Of a stretch of DNA of 64,000 nt, positions 18,101 through 25,618 are shown in pieces (positions within the stretch are counted from its first letter, which is position 1; each line of letters opens with the position of its first letter). The stretch is from Bacteroidota bacterium. GTDB lineage: Bacteria; Bacteroidota; Bacteroidia; Bacteroidales; UBA4417. Under the pieces are notes generated by a model. That model saw only the letters and a program-made list of their open reading frames with translations. It did no database searches and was not told the origin of the DNA. The stretch covers positions 1 through 64,000 of the forward strand of contig JAKLFM010000008.1 of assembly GCA_022711175.1 (NCBI GenBank), read 5' to 3'. A program made the position numbers and the translations under genes.

Positions 18101-19998
18101 GCAACGTTATTCCCTGTGATGATACTACTCACAGCGAATTTAGCGGCCTGAAATACGGCATTAAAGCGATTAGCAGCGGGGTATTAAAGTATATCAAAAT
18201 TGATGACTGCTTGTTTTCAGACAATCTCAGGAGTGTGTATTTAAGTGGTATAACAGCGCCAAGTGTTAATAGAAATTTAATTACCACAAAAGTATCAACG
18301 TCTCAGGCTAATACTTCATGCGGCATTTATCTGAATAATTGTAACGGATATTCGGTCCAGGAAAATAAAATAACGGGCCATTATCCTTCAGGCATATTAG
18401 GTAATAGCTACGAAACCGGTATCGTTATCAACAACTCAGGCACTGACCCCAACGAAATTTATAATAATACCTTTACCGGACTGCAAAACGGCATCACCGC
18501 CCAGGACGATAACCGGGGGCTGGTATGCAAGTGTAATGATTACAAAAGTGTAAAAACTGACCAGAGTGTTCTGATAACCGGAGGCAGTAGTAATACAATT
18601 GGCATAGCTCTGTATCAGGGTGATTCTCTTTCGATTACTGGTCTTGCAGGAAATACATTTTCACAACGCAATCAGAGCAGTGGGACATATGATTTGTATA
18701 ACCAAGGGGCAAGATTCAAATATTACCATCATTCAAATACTCCAACTAAAAGGCTTAAACCAGAATACTTTAATAATAATTACGCGAAAGAATGGAATAC
18801 TTACTTCTATGATAAACAGACTTCCTGCCTATCTAAACTGAACAGTGGAGGTAGTGACCTTGAAGAAATGAAGGTTGAATTGCAATCAACTTCGACAAGT
18901 GTCCAACAGAAAGAAACTGAACTTCAGGCATTGGTAGATGGTGGAGCTACTGAGCAGACCACGGAAGATATTTTTTACAGTATTCCACCTGAAGCATTGA
19001 TGCTCCGTGATGAGTTACTGACTAAATCGCCTTACCTGAGCGATACCGTGATGCAATCGGCCGCTGCCAATGAGTTTGTGCTACCAAATGTTATGATCAG
19101 GGATATACTTGTAGCCAACCCACAATCCGCTTCAAGTGAGCCGGTACTTAATGAATTGGATAAACGCATTGAGCCGATGCCCGAGGATTTGTACAACCAG
19201 ATTTTAGATGCCGAATCGGCTTATTCTCCTTTCGAAATTCGCGAAATGGAACTGGCATCATTAAAAGCGAAACAATCCTGGTTGTTCAACTCAATTGTTG
19301 CGTATTATTTGAGTGATACCACGGGATCTCTCGGCGACAGTCTCAATGTTGCACTTCAAAATGCGCCATTTCCTGAAGGCAGGTATCTGCTTGCCTTAAA
19401 GCAGATGACTGAAAACGATACCATGGCCGCAACATCTACTCTACAGGACATCTCAACTTCATTCGAACTATCCAGTGAACAACAGGCAACACTTACCGAT
19501 TACCTGAACTATTTCGAAATACTTAAAGATATAAACAGAGATACCCTGCCTGGTACAAAAACAGATAGCACCCAAACTGCTTTCTTATTGGCTTTGATGG
19601 AAATTGTTAATGAATCGGTAAAGTCATACATTCGAAATATTCTAATTGCCAACGAGGTTATTACCTACGAAGAACCGTATTTATTTGCAGATGAATTAAA
19701 AGCCAGCCGCATTCGAAAACCAAATATTACCAAGAATGAAGAGGATGCAGTGCTGCAGATCAGCCCTAATCCAGCAACTGGATACTTTATTGTAAAATAC
19801 GACCTCAAAAATCAGATTGCACCTGCTGCAATAGAAGTTGTATCCATCCATGGCCAGGTGTTGCTCAAAAAACTGTTAAATAAAAACAGAGACCAATTTG
19901 TTGTTCCGTTAATAGGTTTTTCACCAGACATTTATATTGTCTCGATTAGAGTTAGAGAACAGGTGCTTGATAATTGCAGGTTAATAGTTGTTAAATAA
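15166..19998 (+). CDS. Gingipain-like C25 cysteine peptidase with beta-helix region and T9SS sorting domain
   Basis: A 1610-residue secreted protein. It has a signal peptide (MKQIVFIITLIICSLNSICQ), then a propeptide-like region. A peptidase C25 domain covers about residues 230-640: it includes ILLVGDQNRIPVRKYY, a catalytic His501 in WDNHGDPYD and a Cys pair 547-548 in SSNCCLVANF, of which Cys548 aligns best with the gingipain nucleophile. A right-handed beta-helix-type region follows (about 740-1190, starting near VIVKAGATLTIYGE, with EELWQGIEVWGNATL). Next is a helical, acidic stretch, and finally a T9SS type A domain (ISPNPATGYFIV to the terminal RLIVVK). It is likely a surface or secreted protease. 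A 55-bp piece of this gene (17618-17672) recurs at 21703-21757. Confidence 0.88.
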   Translation: MKQIVFIITLIICSLNSICQINHSERFSIYDFLMHDTLCPDNQTYTCFPASLEATLSQPGQPALPTVSMNFLIPTSCIIDSIVISEEDTINITLNHKIFPFQPPAPSCSTCPPAGFRSMDSSIYFSNLVYPSVNNCSFSGFWHKARILTVQICPFRYYPLSNNLVLNNTMTINIYYTEKEGSEATQKVNMTNSFYSEFTTSLSKMVENPSSIEEFVKGIEVVESKPKDIPNLPTYDYVIIAPSAFIITTPMNTFIEWKKKKGIDIGAISLTDAYNYVDTNNISTDNIGNDNTNYPNNQSIADNAAKLRMYLKAIYDSSGCRQILLVGDQNRIPVRKYYAHHNPDAIPPVTPSYAITDKYYADFNSDYAVDANNDWGEITSISSPSIGDKVDWYPEAYIGRIPCSTVDQFGVWVDKIINYETNPGNGDASYLKRFVITMADEPQKYILNYFPSTLTNLSFFDKTEFKELPYYYSSPPTSPYGQTIISSLNTSPAGWWTWDNHGDPYDFLTMTDSVHRSTISWINSSGSSYGLLNLSNLNKYGIISSNCCLVANFEADDNMLDASIFNNQGGSVAFSGNTDVGWTLYGQSKLSKLSSILNSCHQGGDQSLTRLCAAEWEWYKLKSSYVIYNYETYLTNNFFGDPDMMYYTKEPVRIDADLSSRHIDASVNNTYQVTINNLPGGRHAIVCLYKPADGLQPEFQDTIDVTQVNHQCVATFNIPANTLSTGIMYVTATSFDMMPFMDEILISPGCTKNNNAETILVNTTYPAGNPVFKDRDVIVKAGATLTIYGEVYFVPNARIIVEPGARLVVDGGTISASCEELWQGIEVWGNATLSQAPASNQGWVKMINGALIENAKIGVATYRKDGQIINYNYTGGIVQAYNTTFRNCSHGVMFYPYENRNLFGSIYGNVSGFGNCTFEVNNNYTGTDTIKNIVSLDQVRGVDFGACKFVNNYTSAIADSITGIYSYNSGFGVYSLCNSNVIPCDDTTHSEFSGLKYGIKAISSGVLKYIKIDDCLFSDNLRSVYLSGITAPSVNRNLITTKVSTSQANTSCGIYLNNCNGYSVQENKITGHYPSGILGNSYETGIVINNSGTDPNEIYNNTFTGLQNGITAQDDNRGLVCKCNDYKSVKTDQSVLITGGSSNTIGIALYQGDSLSITGLAGNTFSQRNQSSGTYDLYNQGARFKYYHHSNTPTKRLKPEYFNNNYAKEWNTYFYDKQTSCLSKLNSGGSDLEEMKVELQSTSTSVQQKETELQALVDGGATEQTTEDIFYSIPPEALMLRDELLTKSPYLSDTVMQSAAANEFVLPNVMIRDILVANPQSASSEPVLNELDKRIEPMPEDLYNQILDAESAYSPFEIREMELASLKAKQSWLFNSIVAYYLSDTTGSLGDSLNVALQNAPFPEGRYLLALKQMTENDTMAATSTLQDISTSFELSSEQQATLTDYLNYFEILKDINRDTLPGTKTDSTQTAFLLALMEIVNESVKSYIRNILIANEVITYEEPYLFADELKASRIRKPNITKNEEDAVLQISPNPATGYFIVKYDLKNQIAPAAIEVVSIHGQVLLKKLLNKNRDQFVVPLIGFSPDIYIVSIRVREQVLDNCRLIVVK

Positions 19999-20003
19999 TT
20001 GGT

Positions 20004-20047
20004 AAGGCTTCTGTGTATGTTTTTACACAGGAGCCTTTAATTTTCTT
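20004..20047 (+). terminator. Intrinsic terminator between the two large T9SS genes
   Basis: Arms AAGGCTTCTGTGTA (20004-20017) and TACACAGGAGCCTT (20024-20037) form a 14-bp stem with one T-G pair and a 6-base loop, followed by a T-rich tract. The next gene begins only a few bases later, so that gene needs either readthrough or an internal promoter. Confidence 0.75.
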
Positions 20048-20052
20048 TTATC

Positions 20053-21624
20053 ATGAAAACATTTTTGTTTGTAATTTTAATACTCTCTGGCCAGTTCGTT
20101 TACGCCCAATCCTGGCTACGATATTACGGCCAGGGGCAAAACGCTATCGCCTGGAATGTAACTGAACAATACGACAAAGGCTACCTGATTGCAGGAAGTA
20201 TAAATTTATCAACTTATTCCTGGTTAGTAAAGACTGATGTAAATGGCAATGTGCTATGGGATAAAAAGTTTGGTAACGGTAATTATATTACAGTTCTAAT
20301 GAATGTTGAACAAACAACTGATGGAGGTTTTATCCTATGCGGTTCATCACTGAAATTATCATCTAATGATGCATTTATAATCAAATTAAATCCATGTGCC
20401 GAAGTTGAGTGGTGTAAAATACTTGAAGTGCCAAATAATTTTGAAAATGGCATTAAAGTAAAGCAGTCGTCTGACGGGGGATATATAGTGTTGACTGCCT
20501 ATTATCCAACCACCCCCGAATCCAATATTTCGTTGTTTAAATTTAACTCTACAGGTGATCTTGTATGGCGTCAATTCTATCCTCATGCTAATTATTATAA
20601 TGATGACCAACCATGTGATCTCTTGACTGACGGTGATGGATACCTTATAACTGCTTCACGCTATGCACCCGATTCAGGCACAAATTCACCTCAGATTATT
20701 AGGAGCTACTTTGTTAAAACCGATACTGCCGGGAATAAAATATGGGACCTGGTTTATGGCACCAATAACCATTACTATAGCGATGTTTGGGAAACAACTA
20801 AAAATAGTAAAGATAAATATTATCATTCCTGCACCCATTCAGCTACAAATGGAACAAATCCCGGGCTTATCTGGATCAGCCATAACGGGAGCGAGTCAGG
20901 AGATAAGGATATTTTTGAAACCGGTAGTCCAAATTTCTGTGGACTTTCAACCATCACAATGCTTCATGATACAAACCTGGTGTTCTTTGGAGGTTTCACC
21001 ATCAATGACACTTTCCAGTGGCAAGCCCTTAAAACTGATACAATAGGCAATATAATCAAGTCCAGTAGTATTCCTGAAGTAATCGTTCATAGCTCCACAA
21101 CTAAAACTTTTGACGATAAATTTGTTACAGTTGGTGTGGACACTTATAACAATATATTTAGAATTGTCGCTTTAAAAGTCAACTCCAACCTGGAATACGA
21201 CAGCATATACACCCAACCCTTTACCTACGACAGCCTTTGCCCGCACCCCATTGTAAGCGATACCATAGACCCTGATTGTGATAACGTTTATGTAAGCGTA
21301 GATGAGCCTTTCAAAAAACCGGAAACAACTCAGTTAAAGGTATATCCAAACCCAACCGATAAATTACTAATAGTAGAGTTGCCCAAATACCTTGTGGTAA
21401 GCAATACAAGCGGCAATATACCTGCCACTACCATTTATCATCAATGGTCGTCAGCTATGCTGCAAGCTATTGATTTACAGGGGAAAGTTGTTATAAAGCA
21501 GGGAGTTACCAATACCGGCGTACCATTACAATTGGATGTTTCAAGGCTGCCGGCGGGGATGTACCAGTTCAGGTTGTTGTACCGGGGGAAACAGGCGGCG
21601 GGGAGCAAAGTGGTGGTGAAATAA
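20053..21624 (+). CDS. Secreted beta-propeller-like protein with T9SS sorting domain
   Basis: A 523-residue exported protein with a signal peptide (MKTFLFVILILSGQFVYAQ). The mature part contains repeated blades of the type W-x-x-Y-G, YDKGYLIAGS, LVKTDVNGNVLWDKKFG and TTDGGFILCGSS, spaced about 45-55 residues. These are typical of Bacteroidota beta-propeller surface proteins; their role is usually binding rather than catalysis. The C-terminus is a T9SS type A sorting domain (KVYPNPTDKLLIVELP, LQAIDLQGKVV, LPAGMYQFRLLYRG, ending KVVVK). It follows the C25 peptidase gene by 54 bases across a terminator-like hairpin. The ligand is unknown. Confidence 0.82.
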   Translation: MKTFLFVILILSGQFVYAQSWLRYYGQGQNAIAWNVTEQYDKGYLIAGSINLSTYSWLVKTDVNGNVLWDKKFGNGNYITVLMNVEQTTDGGFILCGSSLKLSSNDAFIIKLNPCAEVEWCKILEVPNNFENGIKVKQSSDGGYIVLTAYYPTTPESNISLFKFNSTGDLVWRQFYPHANYYNDDQPCDLLTDGDGYLITASRYAPDSGTNSPQIIRSYFVKTDTAGNKIWDLVYGTNNHYYSDVWETTKNSKDKYYHSCTHSATNGTNPGLIWISHNGSESGDKDIFETGSPNFCGLSTITMLHDTNLVFFGGFTINDTFQWQALKTDTIGNIIKSSSIPEVIVHSSTTKTFDDKFVTVGVDTYNNIFRIVALKVNSNLEYDSIYTQPFTYDSLCPHPIVSDTIDPDCDNVYVSVDEPFKKPETTQLKVYPNPTDKLLIVELPKYLVVSNTSGNIPATTIYHQWSSAMLQAIDLQGKVVIKQGVTNTGVPLQLDVSRLPAGMYQFRLLYRGKQAAGSKVVVK

Positions 21625-21702
21625 GAAAAGAAATGAATCGAAGCGAAATAAGAATTAGAAATAGAAGTCATGTAGCGCACGTGTTACAAAAGCGCGCGAG
21701 CG

Positions 21703-21757
21703 GTGAAGAGCTTTGGCAGGGTATTGAAGTTTGGGGTAATGCCACTCTTCCACAGGC
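21703..21757 (+). repeat. 55-bp copy of an internal piece of the C25 peptidase gene
   Basis: This segment is identical to 17618-17672 at 54 of 55 bases (T to C at one position). In the donor it encodes EELWQGIEVWGNATL of the beta-helix region. Here it is out of context, joined directly to the ftcD-derived block on its right. The sequence to its left (21625-21702) is unlike its neighbours and contains a GCGCGCGAGCGG tract. Confidence 0.9.
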
Positions 21758-22085
21758 CCTTTGTGATAGCGCATATCAATCACTTCCGAAGCCTTTTTCA
21801 CAGCCTGGAAGGCGGCTTCGATAACGGCTTCAGGTTCACCCACAAACGTCACGACAGTGCGGTTGGTAGCAGCCCCCGGGTCAACGTCGAGTAATCTTAC
21901 ACCTTCAACGGTTTCAACCTGGTCGGTGATCTGTTTTATAACGGCCATACTGCTACCTTCGCTGAAATTGGGAACACATTTGATGAGTTGTTTCATATAC
22001 TGTTGAATATCATTGTTTTAATCAAATTTACCAATCGTGGCGCAAAGGTAGCAATATTAGCGGGACTGGAAATCCTGATTTTTCA
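21758..22085 (-). pseudogene. Truncated diverged copy of the 5' end and promoter of ftcD
   Basis: On the minus strand this block copies the first ~80 codons of ftcD together with about 90 bases of upstream sequence (compare 13725-14050). By eye roughly 85-90 percent of bases agree and most coding differences are at third positions. The translated start MKQLIKCVPNFSEGSSMAVI is intact and in frame for about 80 codons, after which the frame runs into the copied C25 fragment and unrelated sequence. The gene is therefore a 3'-truncated relic. Synonymous-biased divergence suggests the source was a once-functional second ftcD rather than a fresh copy of the one at 12.3-14.0 kb. The -7 element at 22043-22050 is preserved. 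Confidence 0.85.
22043..22050 (-). promoter_or_regulatory. Copied ftcD -7 element upstream of the relic
   Basis: TACCTTTG on the minus strand, identical to the ftcD element at 14009-14016 and embedded in the same flank. It could still drive transcription of the relic toward the end of the T9SS propeller gene. Confidence 0.5.
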
Positions 22086-22181
22086 TGACAACGCTGATCC
22101 GAAAATTTCTCTATTGATTTATAACACTTTTTTTACTAAATTCGGCTATCTTAAACAATTGTTATAAATCGTTTACACCCA

Positions 22182-23246
22182 ATGCGTAAAACATTCAGGA
22201 TTATTGCGATAGCGCTGTTAATCCTCATTTTGTTCTATATCGGATTTTCGGTCATTAGCTGGAAAGTGCAGCCTGTAGCTGAAGCCGGAATTTTTATTGA
22301 ACGTACAGGCACAGCCATTGCCATGACCGGAGCTGGGGCTCGTATCGTGCAGGAGGTTGCGCTTCTTGAACAATTGCAGAAAACAGGCTGGATAAAGAAA
22401 CCCTGTTTTATCTCAGGCACGAGTTCCGGTGCACTTAACACTGTAATGCTGAATGCAATCCTTGCCAGGAAATTTTCCTGGGACCGTTACCATAACATTC
22501 TCTTTAACCTGAGAAGTGAGGACATTTTCACAAGAGATGGTAACAAGATTCCGCTTAATACTGACCCCCTTAATACGCTGCTCACTCGCACCATCAGGGA
22601 CAGCCTGGGTTTCGACAGCCTTGGCAGCCTGCCCTACCCGAGTTCAATTTCGATCACCGACATCCGCGTACTTCCTTTAGCAACAAGAACATACAGGATG
22701 AGCAATGTCAGGATGAATGGTGAAAGCGATCCTTCGCTCAGCCTGGTTGACGTACTGATGGCTTCCACGGCAATACCGGTGATATTTCCGCCGGCCCGGC
22801 TTGATATCGGCAAGCTTAAGCTTGTTACAACTTTTATCGACGGAGGTGTTGCCGAAGACCATATTCCTTATCAGGCTGTGATTCAATATGAAAAATATCG
22901 AGGCCTGGGAGTTGATACACTGATCATTATCAGCCGGAAATGTGATACTACATCACAACTCAGCAGTGAAATGGAGAGCCTCGGTGCAAAGGACAGGCAA
23001 TTATTTGAGAAAATCGGTATCAGGATCGAAAACATGGCCTATGAAGGCTTTATCAGGCAGATGAAAGCACTCCAGACGAATTACCCTGAACTGGCAGCAC
23101 ATACTTTTATTTATATTCCTGATTTTGAAGAGAATTTCCATCTGCTCGATTTTAACCAGATGAAAGAGCAATACGAAATCACAGCAAAATGGGCAAAATC
23201 CCACAAACCGGTTCCTTTGGATGAATACCTGGAAAATGTGAAATGA
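22182..23246 (+). CDS. Patatin-like phospholipase, membrane-anchored
   Basis: A 354-residue patatin-family acyl hydrolase. An N-terminal hydrophobic segment (residues about 6-26) suggests an inner-membrane anchor or uncleaved signal. The oxyanion-type loop is MTGAGARIV, the nucleophile elbow is ISGTSSG (G-x-S-x-G), and the second catalytic element is FIDGGVAEDH (D-G-G). These form the Ser-Asp dyad of patatins, which cleave fatty acids from phospholipids or other lipids. The canonical glycine-rich GGGxRG loop is altered (GAGARI). It is a single gene, downstream of the mosaic relic. The substrate and cellular role are not known. Confidence 0.82.
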   Translation: MRKTFRIIAIALLILILFYIGFSVISWKVQPVAEAGIFIERTGTAIAMTGAGARIVQEVALLEQLQKTGWIKKPCFISGTSSGALNTVMLNAILARKFSWDRYHNILFNLRSEDIFTRDGNKIPLNTDPLNTLLTRTIRDSLGFDSLGSLPYPSSISITDIRVLPLATRTYRMSNVRMNGESDPSLSLVDVLMASTAIPVIFPPARLDIGKLKLVTTFIDGGVAEDHIPYQAVIQYEKYRGLGVDTLIIISRKCDTTSQLSSEMESLGAKDRQLFEKIGIRIENMAYEGFIRQMKALQTNYPELAAHTFIYIPDFEENFHLLDFNQMKEQYEITAKWAKSHKPVPLDEYLENVK

Positions 23247-23595
23247 TTTTTCAAAGAGTCAAATGAAATCATTATGACATCTTTAGTTCGATTCACCATC
23301 ATTATTCGCTCTGTGAAACTCGGTGGCTTCTTTGTAGTCCCGATAACTTTCGGGATATGTGTAACAGCCATTTATAAAAGCTTAATTACAGCATAATCTG
23401 ATCATTATTCCGGCTTAATAAACCCAAGCATGCATTGCCTTTTTGGGTAGTTTATAGATTTGGCTCGTTATATCTTAACTGAAAATCACAATGTTAAATA
23501 TCCTAATTTTTACAAAAGTCCAGTTTCGGTTTCTGTCTCCCACCGGAATCCCTACCTTTATGCCTGAAATTTCCAAAGCATAACAATCTCAAACC
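23247..23595. other. Gene-free stretch with dispersed-repeat-like hairpin and GH97 promoter
   Basis: No gene is seen. At 23338-23355 TCCCGA and TCGGGA form a 6-bp hairpin around a 6-base loop, and the preceding sequence (about 23309-23333) resembles the short intergenic repeats common in Bacteroidota genomes. The right end holds a promoter-like element. Confidence 0.4.
23530..23560 (+). promoter_or_regulatory. Putative Bacteroidota promoter of the GH97 gene
   Basis: TTTC at 23530-23533 as -33 element, 19 bases, then TACCTTTA at 23553-23560, one base off TAnnTTTG. The ATG follows 35 bases later. Confidence 0.45.
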
Positions 23596-25572
23596 ATGCG
23601 TAATACATTAAAAATCACCCTACTGGCTGCATTAGCCCTATTGATCTCACAATCATTTGCTGCAAAAACAGAAAAGCCTGTGTTAACAGTTTCACCAGAT
23701 GGAAAAATCGTTATCAGCCTTACACTAGCAGAAACGCCCGTTATCTCTATCACATACGGCGGAGAGAGCATCCTTTCACCCTCAGCTCAAAGTCTTGATA
23801 TCCGTGAATTTCCCGCCGCTTATCAAAATCCGAAAATCAGGAAAATCATTACCCGTACGGTTGACGAGGTGATCATAGCACCGGTAGCCGAAAAACGTAG
23901 CAGCATCCCTGATCACTACAACGAAACCGAGGTCTGGTTCAGGAGCAACTGCGGCATCAGGCTGCGGGCATATAACGATGGCGCTGCCTGGCGTTTCATC
24001 ACCAAACTTCCTGATAGTGTGACCATTAATAATGAATCCCTTACTCTCTCAATGGCAAACTCCGACTCTCTATTCTTTGGAGAGGAAGACAATTTCCATT
24101 CGCACAGCGAAAGATTTTATCCCATTAAATCAGCAGCCGAAATCACCGGTAAACAGATGTGTGTATTGCCGGCCGTTTTCCGCAAAAGCAATGGCATTAT
24201 CGCAGCATTCACCGAAGCCGACCTGCTCGATTACCCCGGACTTTATCTTGGAGGAACCGCAGCAGGAACAGCCACATTTAAAGGGATTTTACCACAAGCC
24301 GCTGCCACTGAAAAAGTAAGCGACGACAGGCGAAGCTACCTCGTTGACACCCGGCATGACTATATTGCCCGCACCACCGGAACACGGGAATACCCGTGGA
24401 GGGTTTTCGGAATCAGTGCAAACGACGCCAAACTGCTTGAAAATGATATTGTTTACCGCCTTGGAAGTCCCTGTAAAATAAAAGAAACCGGGTGGATTAA
24501 GCCCGGCAAGGTTGCCTGGGACTGGTGGAACGACTGGAACATCTACAATGTGCCTTTCAAAGCCGGAATTAACACGGACACTTACAAGTACTACATTGAT
24601 TTTGCTTCAGCTAATAAGCTTGAAAATGTGATCTTCGACGAAGGATGGTCGGCGAACGACGACTTAGATAAAATAAATCCCGACATGGATATGGATGCAT
24701 TGTTTGCTTACGCGAAACAGAAAAATGTCAGGATCATTCTCTGGGTAACAGGGCGAGCCCTTCAGGATAAATTTTACGCCTCTCTCGACAAGTTCGAAAA
24801 ATGGGGATGTGCCGGCATTAAGATGGATTTCATGATTCGCGACGATCAGCGTATGGTTAACTTTTATGAGAAAGTAGCTTCCGAAACTGCCAAACGTCAC
24901 ATGCTTGCCGACTTTCACGGATCGTACAAACCAACAGGATTAAGCCGTACTTATCCGAACCAGCTTACCCGCGAAGGTGTAAGAGGCATGGAAAACGACA
25001 AATGGAGCGACGGCATCACTCCCGCACACGATTGTACGCTGCCTTTTACCAGGATGTTTGCCGGCCCGATGGATTATACTCCCGGAGCCATGATCAATGC
25101 TACGAAGAAGAACTTCACCATCTCCTGGAGTGAGCCCATGAGCCAGGGAACCCGCTGCCATGAGTTTGCCAAGTACGTCATATTCGAAAGTCCGTTGCAG
25201 ATGCTGTGCGATGCACCCACAAACTACATGCGTGAACCCGAAACGATGAAATTTCTTACACCAGTGCCAACAACCTGGGACGAAACCATTGGACTGGATG
25301 CAAAAATCGGGCACTATGTTGCCGTTGCCCGCCGGCACGGAGACATCTGGTATATAGGTACAATGACCGACTGGACTCCCCGAAGTCTCAATATCGATTT
25401 GTCATTCCTTGGAGAAGGAAAATATAAGCTCGAATGCTGGTACGATGGCCCGAATGCCGACCGCAAAGCCAGTGATTACCTCCTGGCTGAAAAGCAAGTT
25501 GACAAATCTTCAAAACTGAAGATTAACATGGCACCGGGCGGTGGGTATGTCGCCCGGATCACAAAACTTTAA
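23596..25572 (+). CDS. Glycoside hydrolase family 97, retaining alpha-galactosidase type
   Basis: A 658-residue secreted enzyme with a signal peptide ending near SFAAK. It has the GH97 layout: an N-terminal beta-sandwich, a TIM barrel (about 290-560, with KVAWDWWNDWNIYN and VIFDEGW), and a C-terminal beta domain. In GH97 the inverting alpha-glucosidases (SusB) carry a base Glu in the segment HE-x-x-x-PTG. Here that segment is DFHGSYKPTG, without Glu, while Asp411 in GIKMDFM sits where the retaining alpha-galactosidase BT1871 has its nucleophile. I therefore call it the retaining type; the exact sugar is inferred. It precedes another secreted enzyme by 46 bases and forms a likely two-gene operon. 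Confidence 0.85.
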   Translation: MRNTLKITLLAALALLISQSFAAKTEKPVLTVSPDGKIVISLTLAETPVISITYGGESILSPSAQSLDIREFPAAYQNPKIRKIITRTVDEVIIAPVAEKRSSIPDHYNETEVWFRSNCGIRLRAYNDGAAWRFITKLPDSVTINNESLTLSMANSDSLFFGEEDNFHSHSERFYPIKSAAEITGKQMCVLPAVFRKSNGIIAAFTEADLLDYPGLYLGGTAAGTATFKGILPQAAATEKVSDDRRSYLVDTRHDYIARTTGTREYPWRVFGISANDAKLLENDIVYRLGSPCKIKETGWIKPGKVAWDWWNDWNIYNVPFKAGINTDTYKYYIDFASANKLENVIFDEGWSANDDLDKINPDMDMDALFAYAKQKNVRIILWVTGRALQDKFYASLDKFEKWGCAGIKMDFMIRDDQRMVNFYEKVASETAKRHMLADFHGSYKPTGLSRTYPNQLTREGVRGMENDKWSDGITPAHDCTLPFTRMFAGPMDYTPGAMINATKKNFTISWSEPMSQGTRCHEFAKYVIFESPLQMLCDAPTNYMREPETMKFLTPVPTTWDETIGLDAKIGHYVAVARRHGDIWYIGTMTDWTPRSLNIDLSFLGEGKYKLECWYDGPNADRKASDYLLAEKQVDKSSKLKINMAPGGGYVARITKL

Positions 25573-25618
25573 CATAAAAGAAGTCAGAGAAATCCAGGTA
25601 ACACAACCTACGGCACCG

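Noticed and set aside
21655-21996. A functional 113-residue protein starting MKQLIKCVPNF
   Set aside because: It is the 3'-truncated ftcD relic running into the C25-derived fragment; about 80 codons out of 564 remain.
25541-25618. Longer start for the unassigned glycosidase-like protein
   Set aside because: It overlaps the end of the GH97 gene and would bury the signal peptide.
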